This document shows, in pieces, positions 35,457 through 45,166 of a stretch of 64,000 nucleotides of DNA. The notes beneath the pieces are model-generated. The model was given only the letters and a program-made list of their open reading frames with translations, was not told where the DNA came from and did not search any database. Positions within the stretch are counted from its first letter, which is position 1. Every line of letters starts with the position of its first letter. Made by a program: the position numbers and the translations under genes. This DNA comes from Roseivirga ehrenbergii (GTDB lineage: Bacteria > Bacteroidota > Bacteroidia > Cytophagales > Cyclobacteriaceae). The DNA lies in NCBI RefSeq assembly GCF_001593005.1, contig NZ_LQZQ01000051.1:179336-243335 (forward strand), read 5' to 3'.

Positions 35457-37676
35457 ATGCTTCGAACTTCGTTGTTTTTGAGTTGTTTTTTGGGAGCCAT
35501 AAATTTTGCGTACGCTCAATCTGTTGAAGACAGCCTAAAGTTAGCTTTGAAAGAAGCTTCAGGTTCAGAGAGAACAAGGATTCTTATCAATTTAGCAAAG
35601 GTATCTCAAGATAATAATCAATCCTTAAGCTACGCTACACAAGCTTTGAGCTTTGCTTCATCAAATTCAGAGAAGAGTTCTGCGACTAATCAAATTGCTT
35701 GGACATTCAAGAACCTATTTCAATTCGATTCAGCTAAGCTGTATGTGAAAAAGGCCCTTGAATACGCTGAAAAGCAGAATGATCCGTTGGTGATTTCTGA
35801 TGTTTACAGTACTTACGGGAGTATTTTTAATAATACCGGTGGGTTTGATAGCGCCCTGTTTTACAATAAAAAAGCATTAGAATATCGTATTGAAGCTGGC
35901 GATGAACAGGCGCAAGCGGCTTCTATGAATAATATTGCAACTGTTCTTCAAAGGCTATCGAGGTATGATGAATCGATGGAGTACATCAATCAGAGTATTT
36001 CAATTTATTTGGCATCAAATGACAAGAGAAGTGCCGCAGATTCCTACCTTAATAAAGGCAATCTTCTAAACAGTCTGGGCGCTATGGATTCTGCCTACGT
36101 AAGTTTTCAAAATGCGCTAAAAGAGTATGAAGCACTGGGTTTGAAATCTATGATGCCTTATGCTTTGATAAATATGGCAACGGTTGCTGTACAACTAGAG
36201 CGCTTAGAAGATGCTGAAAGGAGATTTATACAAAGTAGGGATATTCTACTTGAAGGAAATAAAAACCCTCAGCTACTTGCTTTTTCTTACAATGGAATTG
36301 GCGGAGTATATCAGGCTAAACAGCAAAATGACTCTGCGCTATTCATGTTTAAAGAGGCTGAAAAATATGCCTTAGCTGCTCAAAACGAGTATTTGTTGTC
36401 TATGGTGTACAATAATTTAGGAGATATTTTTAGGGCAGAAGAAGAGTATAATACGGCTGTAAATCACCTTTCGAAGGCACATGAACTGAAGACTAAAATT
36501 GGTGACATTACAGGTTTGGCCTCAGTGAGTATAACTTTGGCAAGCACTTACAAGAGTTTAGGTGAGTTGGAAAAGGCTGATAAATATTATCAGGAAGGAA
36601 TTAAACTCTCTGAACAAACCGATGATAAAGTGACTAAGCGAAAGGCTTATCAAGAGATGTATCTTTTTCAAAAACAGATCAATCGCTTTGAGAACTCACT
36701 TGCTTATCTAGAAAAGTTTATGATGTTGGACGATTCATTGATCAATGACCGAAACCTAGATAAAATTGCAGAACTCAATACCCAATACGAAACTGAAAAG
36801 AAAGAGCAGCAAATTGCTTTGCAAGAAGCTCAACTTGGTGAACAAGCATTGAAACTTGAACGAAATCGCTTGTTGATGATCGGCTTAGTTTTGATTGTTA
36901 TTCTATTTTTAGCTATTATTTTTCTGGTGCGCAACCGAGCAAAAAAAAATGAGCAGCTCATACTTCAAGAGGCACAACTTAAACTTCGCGAAGCAGAACT
37001 AAACGCGGTAATCAACTCTCAAGAAAAGGAGCGAAACCGTTTTGCTAGAGATTTACATGATGGTTTTGGTCAACTCATTTCTGTACTCAAACTTAACCTT
37101 TCAGGATTAAATGATAAGGACGCCCAACATCCAGAAAAGAGACTAGAGGTATTCAGAAATGGAGAATCAGTAATCAACGATATGTATGCCGAACTTCGAT
37201 CCATTTGCTTCGATTTAATGCCCCAAACCTTGGTGAAAAAGGGGATAACTACTGCCTTAAAAGAATTTGGAGATCGCATTACTCAAAGTAAAAAGGTGGT
37301 TTGCGAGGTCATTGTGTTCAGCAATAAAGAGCGTCTTCCGGAAATTGTTGAGATTTCCCTTTTCAGAATTTGCCAAGAATGGGTGAATAATGTCATGAAG
37401 TATGCAGACGCAAGTCACATCACAATTCAGCTTACTAGAGATGAAACCGAACTTACACTAACAGTAGAAGACAACGGAAAAGGCTTTGATACGGAACTCT
37501 TTTACAATGGTAAAGGTAACGGCTGGAAGAATATTCAAACACGTTTGAATTTAATCAAAGGAGAGTTCGATTTGGATAGTCACCCTGATAGGCGAGGCAC
37601 TATGATGACGGTTAATTTGCATGAGGCTTCGATTAAGAGAATACCCACTAGCACTGAAAAACAAATCACCGCTTAG
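35457..37676 (+). CDS. TPR sensor histidine kinase (NarL-type)
   Basis: 739 residues. Signal peptide MLRTSLFLSCFLGAINFAYA; a periplasmic region of TPR repeats (about 30-430, with repeated NLGD/NIATV/ALINMATV helices); a membrane helix LLMIGLVLIVILFLAIIFLV near 475-495; the HisKA_3 box ERNRFARDLHDGFGQ with phospho-site H534; and a HATPase with NNVMKYADASHI, VEDNGKGFD and KGNGWKNIQTRL. It likely phosphorylates the LuxR-type regulator encoded 88 nt downstream. The start at 35457 is chosen because a signal peptide begins there; an earlier ATG (35427) would hide it. The signal sensed is unknown. Confidence 0.93.
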   Translation: MLRTSLFLSCFLGAINFAYAQSVEDSLKLALKEASGSERTRILINLAKVSQDNNQSLSYATQALSFASSNSEKSSATNQIAWTFKNLFQFDSAKLYVKKALEYAEKQNDPLVISDVYSTYGSIFNNTGGFDSALFYNKKALEYRIEAGDEQAQAASMNNIATVLQRLSRYDESMEYINQSISIYLASNDKRSAADSYLNKGNLLNSLGAMDSAYVSFQNALKEYEALGLKSMMPYALINMATVAVQLERLEDAERRFIQSRDILLEGNKNPQLLAFSYNGIGGVYQAKQQNDSALFMFKEAEKYALAAQNEYLLSMVYNNLGDIFRAEEEYNTAVNHLSKAHELKTKIGDITGLASVSITLASTYKSLGELEKADKYYQEGIKLSEQTDDKVTKRKAYQEMYLFQKQINRFENSLAYLEKFMMLDDSLINDRNLDKIAELNTQYETEKKEQQIALQEAQLGEQALKLERNRLLMIGLVLIVILFLAIIFLVRNRAKKNEQLILQEAQLKLREAELNAVINSQEKERNRFARDLHDGFGQLISVLKLNLSGLNDKDAQHPEKRLEVFRNGESVINDMYAELRSICFDLMPQTLVKKGITTALKEFGDRITQSKKVVCEVIVFSNKERLPEIVEISLFRICQEWVNNVMKYADASHITIQLTRDETELTLTVEDNGKGFDTELFYNGKGNGWKNIQTRLNLIKGEFDLDSHPDRRGTMMTVNLHEASIKRIPTSTEKQITA

Positions 37677-37764
37677 TCGGATATTTTTAATAGATTAGTA
37701 AGAATACCTTGCTCCAATGAAATGGTTGTTCAATTTTGTGGGCAAGGAACAAATAGCAGAAACG

Positions 37765-38382
37765 ATGAAAATCCTCCTTGTCGATGACCACTCCATATTA
37801 TTGGATGGCTTAAAAAAGCTGATTGAAGAAGATGAAATGCTCTCTGTGGTAGATGCTGTGGGCTCTGTTCCAGATGCCATCCGTTCTATCGACAAACACA
37901 AACCCGATTTGGTAATTACCGACTACAACCTAGGAGATGATGATGGATTGAGTTTGGTGCAAAAAACCAAACGTCTTTTTCCCGATATGAAGTTCATCAT
38001 TTTAAGTATGCATGATGAAGCCCATTTGGTAAAGGAAATCCTGAAAGAAGGCGTGAATGGTTATGTATTGAAGAAAGACACCAAGGCAGAGCTGATTGAG
38101 GCCATATATGCGGTAAGAGGAGGGAAAATGTACATGTCTACCGATATTAATGCCATGTTGGTGAAAAGCCTTTACGAACCCGATGAAGGTAAACTTTTGA
38201 CTTCACGAGAACGCGAAATTCTCAAACTGATTTCTCAGGAATATTCCAACAAGCAGATTGCAGAAGAACTTTTTATCAGCGAACGCACTGTTGAAACCCA
38301 CAGAAAAAACATTTTCCGCAAAACAAAAACCAGCTCTTTGGTAGGGCTTATCAAGTTTGCCTACGCGAATAATTTGATTTAA
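37765..38382 (+). CDS. NarL/FixJ-type response regulator
   Basis: 205 residues: receiver domain (ILLVDDHSILLDGLKKL, phospho-site D53 in LVITDYNLG, LSMHDEAHLVKEILKEG and K in YVLKKDTKAEL) and a LuxR-type HTH (about 145-200, TSREREILKLISQEYSNKQ, then ERTVETHRKNIF). The ATG at 37765 is used; an earlier ATG at 37717 adds an unlikely 16 residues. A candidate promoter (TTG, 19 nt, CAATTTTG, one mismatch) lies in the gap after the kinase gene. Partner of the upstream kinase. Confidence 0.94.
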   Translation: MKILLVDDHSILLDGLKKLIEEDEMLSVVDAVGSVPDAIRSIDKHKPDLVITDYNLGDDDGLSLVQKTKRLFPDMKFIILSMHDEAHLVKEILKEGVNGYVLKKDTKAELIEAIYAVRGGKMYMSTDINAMLVKSLYEPDEGKLLTSREREILKLISQEYSNKQIAEELFISERTVETHRKNIFRKTKTSSLVGLIKFAYANNLI

Positions 38383-38402
38383 TAACTGTTATATGGAAAG
38401 TC

Positions 38403-39524
38403 TTACTTCACAATCTCATATGCGACAAATGAATAGGCACCTTCTACGGATGGGTTTCCTAAATACAAGTAAATAATTCCGTTAGATACAGCTGGCTCTA
38501 TAAACACCATTTCTTTCAATTTAATTTCTTCAATAACCTCAAGCTTTTCATTGAGTAACATAAGGTATCTATCATCTTTTTTGTCTCCGTTACTAAGTTT
38601 TTCATTTTGCATAACTACCCTTACGTAGAAGCCCGTCTCGTCATCTCTTTCAATGGCTGAGAACTTTGGTCCTGAATAGACATAATCCACCCATTTTTCA
38701 GTATTTTTATTATCCACCGCACTTATGGGTTCCCTTAAGTTTTCAGCAAATTTAAATGGCGCTTCAATTTCCGTTTGCTCTTTGGTGCCCATATCATAGA
38801 TAAAGGTTTTTGAGGTAAAAGGGAAACTGTAAATAATGGAGTCATGATTGATAACCATGCTATGAAATGAAAAATCGTTATAATAGCCTATAGTTCTGTC
38901 GTCTATTAATGACTCTTTTGGTGAAAAGACGGGTATTTCGGAAATTTCCTTTGTAAGTAAGTTTAAAGTAAAAAAGAGCTTTGGTTTTTCTTGTGACTGA
39001 AAATTAGTAACGATGACATCAATTGGTACTTTCGAGAACAGGACTTTATTTTCCTCCAATAGTTGAAAGTCAGTTAAGTGAAAATCGAATACAAATGATG
39101 AAATTTTATGTGTTTGTAAATCTTCAGTTCTAAAACGCATTAATGCTTTGCCATCAAGATTGTAGATGTTAAACGAATTGCGAGAAAGCAGAAAAAGAGA
39201 GTCATTTCTGATTTCGGCATCTTGAAATGGAGGGTCAAAAAAATCAGGGCCGTCTAAGTTCACAGCAATAGTGTGGATAGGTATTTTCTTCTGGAGATCA
39301 AATAGTACCAATAGTTTAGACCCTTGATCGTAGATCAAAAGGCTGTCCTGTCCGACAATATTATTAGAGAACCCATAACTTGAAAGCAAAAGCTCACCGT
39401 GGTTTAAAGCAACTTCGCCAAAGTACTTAAGCGAAGTAGTTTTGTTTTCGATGTTTTCGGCCTGCTTAGAGCAACTAACATTGAATAGGATAGTAGCTAA
39501 AATTGGCCAAAATGTGTTTTTCAT
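38403..39524 (-). CDS. DUF4221-type 6-bladed propeller lipoprotein
   Basis: 373 residues. The signal ends in LFNVSC (lipobox) followed by SKQAENIE. The mature domain shows six blade-like repeats (LLIYDQGSKLLVLFDLQKK, FLLSRNSFNIYNLDGKALM, FYVRVVMQN, YLMLLNEKLEVIEEIKLKE) in the style of DUF4221, a Bacteroidota family of surface or periplasmic lipoproteins. Function unknown. Transcribed alone; its 3' end abuts the response regulator gene from the other strand. Confidence 0.78.
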   Translation of the reverse strand: MKNTFWPILATILFNVSCSKQAENIENKTTSLKYFGEVALNHGELLLSSYGFSNNIVGQDSLLIYDQGSKLLVLFDLQKKIPIHTIAVNLDGPDFFDPPFQDAEIRNDSLFLLSRNSFNIYNLDGKALMRFRTEDLQTHKISSFVFDFHLTDFQLLEENKVLFSKVPIDVIVTNFQSQEKPKLFFTLNLLTKEISEIPVFSPKESLIDDRTIGYYNDFSFHSMVINHDSIIYSFPFTSKTFIYDMGTKEQTEIEAPFKFAENLREPISAVDNKNTEKWVDYVYSGPKFSAIERDDETGFYVRVVMQNEKLSNGDKKDDRYLMLLNEKLEVIEEIKLKEMVFIEPAVSNGIIYLYLGNPSVEGAYSFVAYEIVK

Positions 39525-39663
39525 GGTTGCTTGTTTGAACTATTGAATTAGTTTTAATTAAGCGTAATTAATTTTGACCTCAAAGTATTTTTCCTTAAAA
39601 GTTTTATTTATTCCCGATATGGTTAAAGAAGAGTGATGAGTTTAGCTACTTGTTGACTTACTC

Positions 39664-39691
39664 TTTGCATCCGTATTGGCACGGATGCAAA
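39664..39691. repeat. REP-like intergenic palindrome, copy A
   Basis: TTTGCATCCGT, a 6-nt loop ATTGGC, then ACGGATGCAAA: 11 perfect pairs. The right half and its tail (GCACGGATGCAAATACCCC) match the one at 42775-42792 (GCACGGACGCTAAAACCC), so this is a repeat family, not a lone hairpin. No T-run on either side. Confidence 0.6.
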
Positions 39692-39797
39692 TACCCCACG
39701 CCTAGCGTATTCCTTCCCGTACAGAGTGGTTTTAATTTTACATTAATACCAAGGCTTGATTTATAATGGCCCTGATTGACCACTAAATGCTGTACTC

Positions 39798-42755
39798 ATG
39801 AAAAACTTCATCTTACTCTTATTTCTGCTTTATGCTTTTTCTGCAAAGGCTCAATTATTTGAAGCGGTTACTTTAGAATCTAAAGGAGTAAAAGGTAAAG
39901 CCACCAGTATTGTAAATACATACTATGAGTTTGTGGCTGAAAAAGGCCTTCAAAAAGCCATAATCGAAACTGAGAAGTATGATGAAAAAGGCAATTTGAT
40001 AAGCATTAGCCGAGATGAACTATTGACTGGCAATAAGTATGAATACAGTTATGAATTAGATAAAAAGGGAGTTTTGGAAGTAGAGAAAATCTCGAACGGG
40101 GCTACTGGCTTAAATCTGCGCAACACCAAGTATGATTATAAAAAGGGCTTTTTAACTACAACTACACAAGTACAAGGTTTAATTACTACGGTTAAAAATT
40201 ATAGCTATAATAACAAGGATCAGCTAATAGCAACAGAGGTGCTCGAAAATGGTGAGTGGAAAGGAGCGATATACACAGAAAGAGATGAGCTAAATAGAAT
40301 TACTAAAACCTCTCAAAAACTTCAAGGAGAAGATAGTGCTAGGGTTATTTCTATATATGAGTATAAAGATGAGGGAGGAAATGAAGTAACTGGCGAAACC
40401 CGCGCAACTGCAAATGGTACATTCACCATCATTACGCTAACCGATAAAACAACAAAGCTTAAAGTACAAGAAACCACTAAGAACTTAGGGAATAACCAGC
40501 AATCTGTTTTGAAGCATTACTATGAAAGTGATGCTCAAGGAAGCTGGATTAAAAGTGAGGTATTAGATGAGCAATTTGGAAGGTCTAGTTTAGTCTTACG
40601 CAAAATCACTTATGCCGATGGACAAATTACGGGTAGGACTGAAATGGTTCCAGAAGACAATAGAGCACAATATTTTAGACAATATTCTAATGTAAGTGTA
40701 GCTATTAACGGTAAAATAGTACCCGCTACCAGTCCTAACCTTATTTCTGGTACGGACGATTACATTACTTATGTAACCTCAATAAATGCTACGGTTATAT
40801 TAAAGGGCTATAACAAATCATCGAATCATACCACCTGGCATGAGGGAGTAATTGTATCTCATAATCCTGAAGATATTTTCTGGGCAGGTGGGCCTAATTA
40901 CCCAACTATTTTCCAAAAAGGGCTTATTGTAACAACGGGAAAATACAGGTATGATGTAGGGACTAATAGTATTAATTATTTAACCAGTCAGAATAAATCA
41001 TTCTTGGCTATTAAAGGGGCAGAAGAAAAGCCTGGGCTTAAGAAGGCAGAGTTATTAGAAGATAATCGGTTTTGGGCTAAAATGACAGATAGTACCTATG
41101 TTTTGGTTTCAAAAGGTTTTGGTGTAACTATCAGAAAACAACTAGAACTAGATGGAGGGGATAAGTTGATATTGTCATACCTTGGTGGGGCTGATGGTTG
41201 GTTTATCTTGCCTGATTATAGAACAAAATTTGATGAAGGTAAGCCAGGTGATATACACAATACGGAATACTTAGAGGAGCCTCTTAAGCAATTAAAAGAG
41301 CGCTATCCCTCTATTAATTTTACCAGTATTGTTTATGACAACCTTCCCCAAAATAAATATCGATTAAAAACGGTTGATGGCACCGTAGTCTCTGGTATTG
41401 CCGAAACAGCCACTTGGGCTCCAGATAAACAACAAGTTCTATACTTTCCGCTTACTTCGTCATATTATAGGTTAGATGGTTTTTATGATAAAGCAGATGA
41501 TAAGGAATTTACAAATCAACCTGTAACCTTACTGTCAAAGGGCGAGAAATCGATTTACTACTTATATAACGAGAATAAGAACATCACCTACTTTGTAGGA
41601 GGCACACGTTTAATCAAGAGTAATTTAGGTTCTCGTAAATTGTATGCCGATCAGTTAAAATACGGTGCAGTAGTTTATGATTCAACCACGAACGCGAGCT
41701 ACGGCATGCAATACGATTTGAATGGAACAACTAAGATTGGCCCAATGAAGGCTTTGCCTTGGAATTCAGCTCAAACCTATATCATGAAATTTGAAAAGGG
41801 GCAATGGGTCATTTTTGAAAAGGGTGAGGGAATTGGTAATTATGATTACAGTCTAATGGATGGTGATGATGTTGTTCATTTTTATACCAATGCGCTGAAT
41901 GTAGTGAAGGCTTATCGTTTCAAAGGCTTTAAAAATATTGAACCAGACGATTTTCTACCAGCTGAGTTGGTGCCAGATAATGAGGTGGCAAGTTTAGCAA
42001 CTAAATTAAAAGTGGACCCTTCAAAGCCTAAAGAAAAACCAGTAGTTAAAAAAGCTCAACCAAATACTTTTAAGAGAATAGGAAATACCTATAACCTATG
42101 GGACGGAAACGGAGAGCCAGTGGTAGACTATTTGCAATTTTTTGGTAACCTAGGTAGCCCCGATGCCTATGTGCGTGATACAGCAAGAAGTATAACCTAC
42201 GAGCTCAAGGACTATTTTACCCAAGATAATATAGAAGGCACAAGTAGAATAGTTATGGGGCCTACCGACTATAAGGTGTTAAAATGGGGTGATAAAAATG
42301 TTGCGTTTTTCATAAATGGAAAATCGATAGTTGATGTAAAGCGTGTATATGTAAAGAACCAAGTAGAGTCGGAAATGTGGGCCGAGGTGATTTATGATAG
42401 GCATAGCGACTCCACTTTTTTTGCCGAGTATCCGCAAAAGGAAGGGTTCTATTTTGGCGCGCTAAATAAGCTTCTGGCCGATAATGAAAAAACTGTTTTA
42501 GTTAAGCAGAAGGACGGTAAGTTCACATTAATTGTAGAAGGGGTGATTGAAAAAAATACAAACTTTACAACAGAGCTATATCAAGGAGATCTTATTTATA
42601 TCGACAATAGCGGAACACAGAAAGTATACAGATTTAAGGGCTTCGAAAAAGCTGAATACTTAGGGCTTATTCTTCCTGAAGCCATCTCTCGATCTGAATT
42701 AGATGAGCTGTTGAAGAAAATAAATGCCGAAAAGGGTAAGGGCGGAAATGAATAA
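39798..42755 (+). CDS. Large secreted protein of unknown function with YD-like and duplicated C-terminal modules
   Basis: 985 residues. Signal peptide MKNFILLLFLLYAFSAKAQ. Residues about 30-280 contain irregular YD-like strands (YEYSYELDKKG, YDYKKG, YSYNNKDQLI, IYEYKDEGG), the periodic tyrosine-glycine pattern of RHS/YD or MORN-like repeats but too diverged to name. The C-terminal half holds two related modules of about 240 residues, each ending in YRFKGF (near 704 and 943). No sorting domain, membrane helix or catalytic motif. Probably periplasmic or surface. It leads a run of uncharacterised envelope genes. I cannot assign a function. Confidence 0.7.
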   Translation: MKNFILLLFLLYAFSAKAQLFEAVTLESKGVKGKATSIVNTYYEFVAEKGLQKAIIETEKYDEKGNLISISRDELLTGNKYEYSYELDKKGVLEVEKISNGATGLNLRNTKYDYKKGFLTTTTQVQGLITTVKNYSYNNKDQLIATEVLENGEWKGAIYTERDELNRITKTSQKLQGEDSARVISIYEYKDEGGNEVTGETRATANGTFTIITLTDKTTKLKVQETTKNLGNNQQSVLKHYYESDAQGSWIKSEVLDEQFGRSSLVLRKITYADGQITGRTEMVPEDNRAQYFRQYSNVSVAINGKIVPATSPNLISGTDDYITYVTSINATVILKGYNKSSNHTTWHEGVIVSHNPEDIFWAGGPNYPTIFQKGLIVTTGKYRYDVGTNSINYLTSQNKSFLAIKGAEEKPGLKKAELLEDNRFWAKMTDSTYVLVSKGFGVTIRKQLELDGGDKLILSYLGGADGWFILPDYRTKFDEGKPGDIHNTEYLEEPLKQLKERYPSINFTSIVYDNLPQNKYRLKTVDGTVVSGIAETATWAPDKQQVLYFPLTSSYYRLDGFYDKADDKEFTNQPVTLLSKGEKSIYYLYNENKNITYFVGGTRLIKSNLGSRKLYADQLKYGAVVYDSTTNASYGMQYDLNGTTKIGPMKALPWNSAQTYIMKFEKGQWVIFEKGEGIGNYDYSLMDGDDVVHFYTNALNVVKAYRFKGFKNIEPDDFLPAELVPDNEVASLATKLKVDPSKPKEKPVVKKAQPNTFKRIGNTYNLWDGNGEPVVDYLQFFGNLGSPDAYVRDTARSITYELKDYFTQDNIEGTSRIVMGPTDYKVLKWGDKNVAFFINGKSIVDVKRVYVKNQVESEMWAEVIYDRHSDSTFFAEYPQKEGFYFGALNKLLADNEKTVLVKQKDGKFTLIVEGVIEKNTNFTTELYQGDLIYIDNSGTQKVYRFKGFEKAEYLGLILPEAISRSELDELLKKINAEKGKGGNE

Positions 42756-42765
42756 TAACTAACCT

Positions 42766-42792
42766 GTCCGTGCTAGCACGGACGCTAAAACC
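42766..42792. repeat. REP-like intergenic palindrome, copy B
   Basis: GTCCGTGCTAGCACGGAC (42766-42783) is an 18-nt perfect palindrome; its right half and tail match copy A. It lies 11 nt after the stop of the 985-residue gene and could act as a 3'-end protector. Confidence 0.6.
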
Positions 42793-42808
42793 CTTAGTAG
42801 GCTGTATG

Positions 42809-42861
42809 TTGTTGCAGGTTTGTTTTTCTCAGCTTTGAGAAGAACAAAAAAACTGCAACAA
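42809..42861 (+). promoter_or_regulatory. Large 5'-leader hairpin ending on the start codon
   Basis: TTGTTGCAG (42809-42817) pairs with CTGCAACAA (42853-42861), whose last base is the A of the ATG. Inside it TTTGTTTTTCTC (42819-42830) pairs with GAGAAGAACAAA (42837-42848) with one G-U pair and a 6-nt loop. About 21 pairs in all. A leader RNA with this fold would bury the ribosome-access region of the lipoprotein gene. Confidence 0.7.
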
Positions 42862-43322
42862 TGAAAAAACAACTCGCAATTCTAGCTTTCGCAGCATTAA
42901 TTTTTACGGCATGTGGAGAAGATGACAAACCTACTGCAGACGACTGTGGAGGTGAAGTATGCACTGCCACTGTAGGCACAGATGAAACTGCCGCTACCGT
43001 ACCTGCAAACCTTCATGGTACTTTCGTTACAAAACTAACTTATGCAGAATCTAATTCACCAGTAGCTTTAGGTACAGAAGCTACATTCACTATTTCAGCT
43101 ACCAAGCTTGTCGTATCTATCGATGGTAGAGACTGTTTTAGTATAGAAAATGCAGTTCATCGCTTTGGTGCCACTCCAACTTCTGGCAACTACACATTCA
43201 AAGCAGCATGTATTGACGATATCGCTTTCAATATTTCTGCCAATACCGATGGGTCATTAAATGAAATCAATTTAGAGAAAGCGAGCGGAACAGGTTTTTA
43301 CGGTCAGTTTACGGTGAAATAA
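42861..43322 (+). CDS. Small lipoprotein of unknown function
   Basis: 153 residues: MKKQLAILAFAALIFTAC lipobox, then a cysteine-rich acidic linker (GEDDKPTADDCGGEVC) and a beta-rich domain with cysteines in RDCFSIEN and KAACIDD that could form disulfides. No family recognised. Three nt separate it from the barrel-like gene that follows, so they form an operon. Preceded by a large start-codon hairpin. Confidence 0.7.
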   Translation: MKKQLAILAFAALIFTACGEDDKPTADDCGGEVCTATVGTDETAATVPANLHGTFVTKLTYAESNSPVALGTEATFTISATKLVVSIDGRDCFSIENAVHRFGATPTSGNYTFKAACIDDIAFNISANTDGSLNEINLEKASGTGFYGQFTVK

Positions 43323-43325
43323 GCC

Positions 43326-44186
43326 ATGAAAAAGGTTCTTACTATCGGTTTTCTGATCGGCCTTTTTGGTCATTCTATTTATGGTCAAGGCTATGAAGTG
43401 TTAAATGATGACCCTTCAAAGCTTATCAAAGGACATGTTGCCTTAGAGTATTTGACTGTTGATTCAGGAATGGACAATGTAAGTGGATCCTATGTTTGGG
43501 CACTAGGGGTTAACATCTTTTACCCTTTGTTGCCTTCACTCGGTTTAGAAGGAAGTTTAAGAACCCCTTTGCTTAAAATCGATTCTTCTGGAGACCTAGC
43601 CATTGCGGCGGAGGCGGGTGTAAGCAAAAATTTATTTTCGAAAACTAAATTAAAGCAAGACCTCAAAGTACTTATGAGCTTCAGTCAATCCAGTTCATTT
43701 CGTACTACAACCACAAGAACCAGTACGCTAACTATGCCAGGCCATGTGAGAACTGAATACTTTGTTCGTGGTGGAGGCTATTTTAGAAATAGCAGCTATG
43801 AGTCTACCGAGGCGGGACTTACTTCTGGCCTAAGTACAATCACACATTCAGGCGGTTATGCTGGAATAGGCATTTCAAGAGGTACTTTTTTTCAGTTTAA
43901 GAGTGAAGAAACTCAAGAAAGCTTTGCCCTCGGAAGCATCTTTAAATTCTATGCAGATGTGCTCATTTTGCCTACCAGTATAAAAAACCCTGCCTACGAT
44001 GACTCTGACTTTATTGGCTGGAGGCTAGGGGTGAAATGGTATAATAGCCCATACAGCAGCGAAAATAATTTTGGAAGGAAAAAGGGTTTTTTCGGGAATA
44101 TGTTTGCCATAGGAGAACTAGGTACCCGGCCATATGAAGGTGCAGTAATTACTGCTTCGGTAGGCTACATCATCAAGAAATTCTAA
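43326..44186 (+). CDS. Predicted outer-membrane beta-barrel protein
   Basis: 286 residues: signal peptide ending near YGQ (residue 21), then alternating amphipathic strands (HVALEYLTVDSG, YVWALGVNIFYPL, GWRLGVKWYNS) and a final strand ending VGYIIKKF, with an aromatic near the C-terminus as in small outer-membrane barrels. No named family. Probably the membrane component of a set with the upstream lipoprotein (3 nt away) and the downstream secreted protein. Confidence 0.65.
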   Translation: MKKVLTIGFLIGLFGHSIYGQGYEVLNDDPSKLIKGHVALEYLTVDSGMDNVSGSYVWALGVNIFYPLLPSLGLEGSLRTPLLKIDSSGDLAIAAEAGVSKNLFSKTKLKQDLKVLMSFSQSSSFRTTTTRTSTLTMPGHVRTEYFVRGGGYFRNSSYESTEAGLTSGLSTITHSGGYAGIGISRGTFFQFKSEETQESFALGSIFKFYADVLILPTSIKNPAYDDSDFIGWRLGVKWYNSPYSSENNFGRKKGFFGNMFAIGELGTRPYEGAVITASVGYIIKKF

Positions 44187-44230
44187 GCAGGTCAGCTTGC
44201 TTAAAAGATTACATTTTAAACACATCCACC

Positions 44231-45166
44231 ATGAAAAAGTTAACTCTATTATTAATGCTTGCAGTAGCCACCATTGGCTTAAATGCACAAACAGACTGGT
44301 CTAAAGTAGACTTTGTGAAAAAGTATAATGTTAAGACAAAAATACCGGGAGGTGTTGCCAAGTCTTTAAAAAGTGAACCCACTTTCTTGAATGATTACTC
44401 TATTACGCAGGCTTCACTGATGAAAGGAAAATCTCAAGCAGGAGTCATGCAGAAACAAGGGGTCGGTTCGGTGTTTGGCGAAGCGGCTTTGGCTGGAGTA
44501 AGCGCTGAGGCTCTTCAGAAACTTGTAGATGAGTTGCACGCTCAGTTTGTAGCTGAGTTGAAAGGTATAGGATTGAATATTACCGATGGCCAAGAAGTAA
44601 TTGATAATGCAAATTCAAACGGAAAGGCTGACCGGAAAAACTCGATCATTGGTAAAACCGATGGTACTGTGATGTATGAAAAAAGTGGACTTTTAGATAA
44701 TACTCCAGACATTAAAGAACAAAATACATTTAGGCCGAATAACAAAAATGTGTTCTTAACAACAGCCAAGGTACCTGGTAATTTTTACAATAACGAAGCT
44801 AAAAAGGCCAACGTCAATATGATTAGCATTAGCTATATGATTCGTTTTGCTTCTTTTGATGGTAGTAAAAACACGAACAGAAACACTTTAACTACTTCTG
44901 CTGGTTTGTCTATTCAACCAACAATTTCAATCATCAACCCAAAAGCTGCTTGGGGTTGGGTTGCATTTAACAAGCAAATTGAAGGCAATAATGACTGGAG
45001 TAAGGGTTTGGTAGAAACTGATTCAAGAGATGGTTCTTTTTGGGGGCTTTCTTCAAAAGGTGAGTATTCTATCCACGCAGATGAAGCCAAGTATATAGAA
45101 GAGTTAAGACAAATTGTGCTTAATGCTCAAAGGGCCATTGTGGCCGAAATTAAAGCTAGTTTGTAA
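44231..45166 (+). CDS. Secreted protein of unknown function
   Basis: 311 residues: signal peptide MKKLTLLLMLAVATIGLNAQ, then a mixed alpha/beta protein (EALQKLVDELHAQFVAELKG helix; RDGSFWGLSSKGEYSIHADE near the end) with no lipobox, sorting domain or catalytic signature. About 44 nt after the barrel gene, so probably the third gene of that operon. A terminator-like palindrome (45369-45394) lies downstream. I recognise no family. Confidence 0.65.
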   Translation: MKKLTLLLMLAVATIGLNAQTDWSKVDFVKKYNVKTKIPGGVAKSLKSEPTFLNDYSITQASLMKGKSQAGVMQKQGVGSVFGEAALAGVSAEALQKLVDELHAQFVAELKGIGLNITDGQEVIDNANSNGKADRKNSIIGKTDGTVMYEKSGLLDNTPDIKEQNTFRPNNKNVFLTTAKVPGNFYNNEAKKANVNMISISYMIRFASFDGSKNTNRNTLTTSAGLSIQPTISIINPKAAWGWVAFNKQIEGNNDWSKGLVETDSRDGSFWGLSSKGEYSIHADEAKYIEELRQIVLNAQRAIVAEIKASL

